Assembly (NCBI GenBank): GCA_017962925.1
Contig: JAGCUK010000036.1
Span: 1 to 61,510 of the forward strand
Source of the DNA: Bacteroidales bacterium
GTDB taxonomy: Bacteria > Bacteroidota > Bacteroidia > Bacteroidales > UBA932
DNA: 61,510 nt
Reading direction: 5' to 3'
Part shown: one piece after another, positions 61,493 through 61,510 of the stretch
Layout: each line of letters begins with the position of its first letter
Position numbering within the stretch: the stretch's first letter is position 1
Program-made: the position numbers and the translations under genes
The notes under the pieces: model-generated
The model's database searches: none
What the model saw: the letters and a program-made list of their open reading frames with translations, nothing else
Told to the model about the DNA's origin: nothing

Positions 61493-61510
61493 ATTATAAG
61501 TTTCAAAGCA

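Overview
The window is one contiguous, gene-dense chromosomal segment of a strictly anaerobic, hydrogen-evolving member of the Bacteroidales (Bacteroidota). The indicators are promoters of the Bacteroidota type (TTTG, about 20 bases, TAnnTTTG), a radical SAM/lipoprotein pair, DUF4252 and DUF5683 proteins, a parA-parB-DUF5683-LysM transglycosylase block, a seven-gene V-type ATPase with a DUF2764 subunit, and secreted GH95 and GH106-like hydrolases. No phage, insertion sequence, CRISPR array or rRNA was seen. No gene-free stretch exceeds 300 bases. The longest, 18540-18771, looks like a structured arginine-operon leader.

Layout. 1-5352: trimeric [FeFe] hydrogenase (hydB partial, hydA, hydC) facing its maturases hydF and hydG. 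5443-7437: tRNA-Val(CAC), a terminator, and a fused aminolipid acyltransferase. 7434-15452 (minus): a five-gene heterodisulfide-reductase-like membrane complex (C-B-A-C-DE) with a glycosidase lipoprotein coupled behind it. 15533-18539: lipoprotein, radical SAM/SPASM enzyme and CstA transporter, in coupled overlap. 18529-30056: arginine and carbamoyl-phosphate operon (N-acyltransferase, argG-C-D-B-E-H, carA, carB). 30034-37525 (minus): MORN protein, MG2/TonB-plug protein, GH95, YhhN. 37638-39478: DUF4252, ECF sigma, anti-sigma-like protein, DUF4252. 39573-46638: V-type ATPase. 46648-48069: Gfo/Idh/MocA oxidoreductase. 48066-53616 (minus): LysM transglycosylase, DUF5683, parB, parA, PAP2, obg. 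53635-60342: an accessory-looking block (DUF1016 nuclease, receiver/ATP-grasp fusion, NhaC, outer-membrane protein). 60345-61492 (minus): adk, hpt.

How it fits together. The energy genes suggest a fermenter that disposes of electrons as H2 through an NADH/ferredoxin-linked hydrogenase. It also has a quinone- or thiol-linked Hdr-type complex of unknown substrate, and a V-type ATPase whose c-ring carries the Na+-site residues. Operons are very tight: ATGA and TGATG overlaps are common, and all five convergent gene pairs overlap at their stop codons.

Most noteworthy: (1) two copies of a 121-bp palindromic element inserted in frame in carA and in the GH95 gene, in opposite orientation relative to coding; (2) a 15-residue leader peptide ending in KRARR ahead of the arginine operon, with mutually exclusive RNA helices; (3) the Hdr-like operon; (4) the radical SAM/lipoprotein/CstA operon; (5) an ATP-grasp protein with two receiver-like domains that lacks the phosphohistidine domain; (6) an in-frame TAG in the otherwise intact DUF5683 gene.
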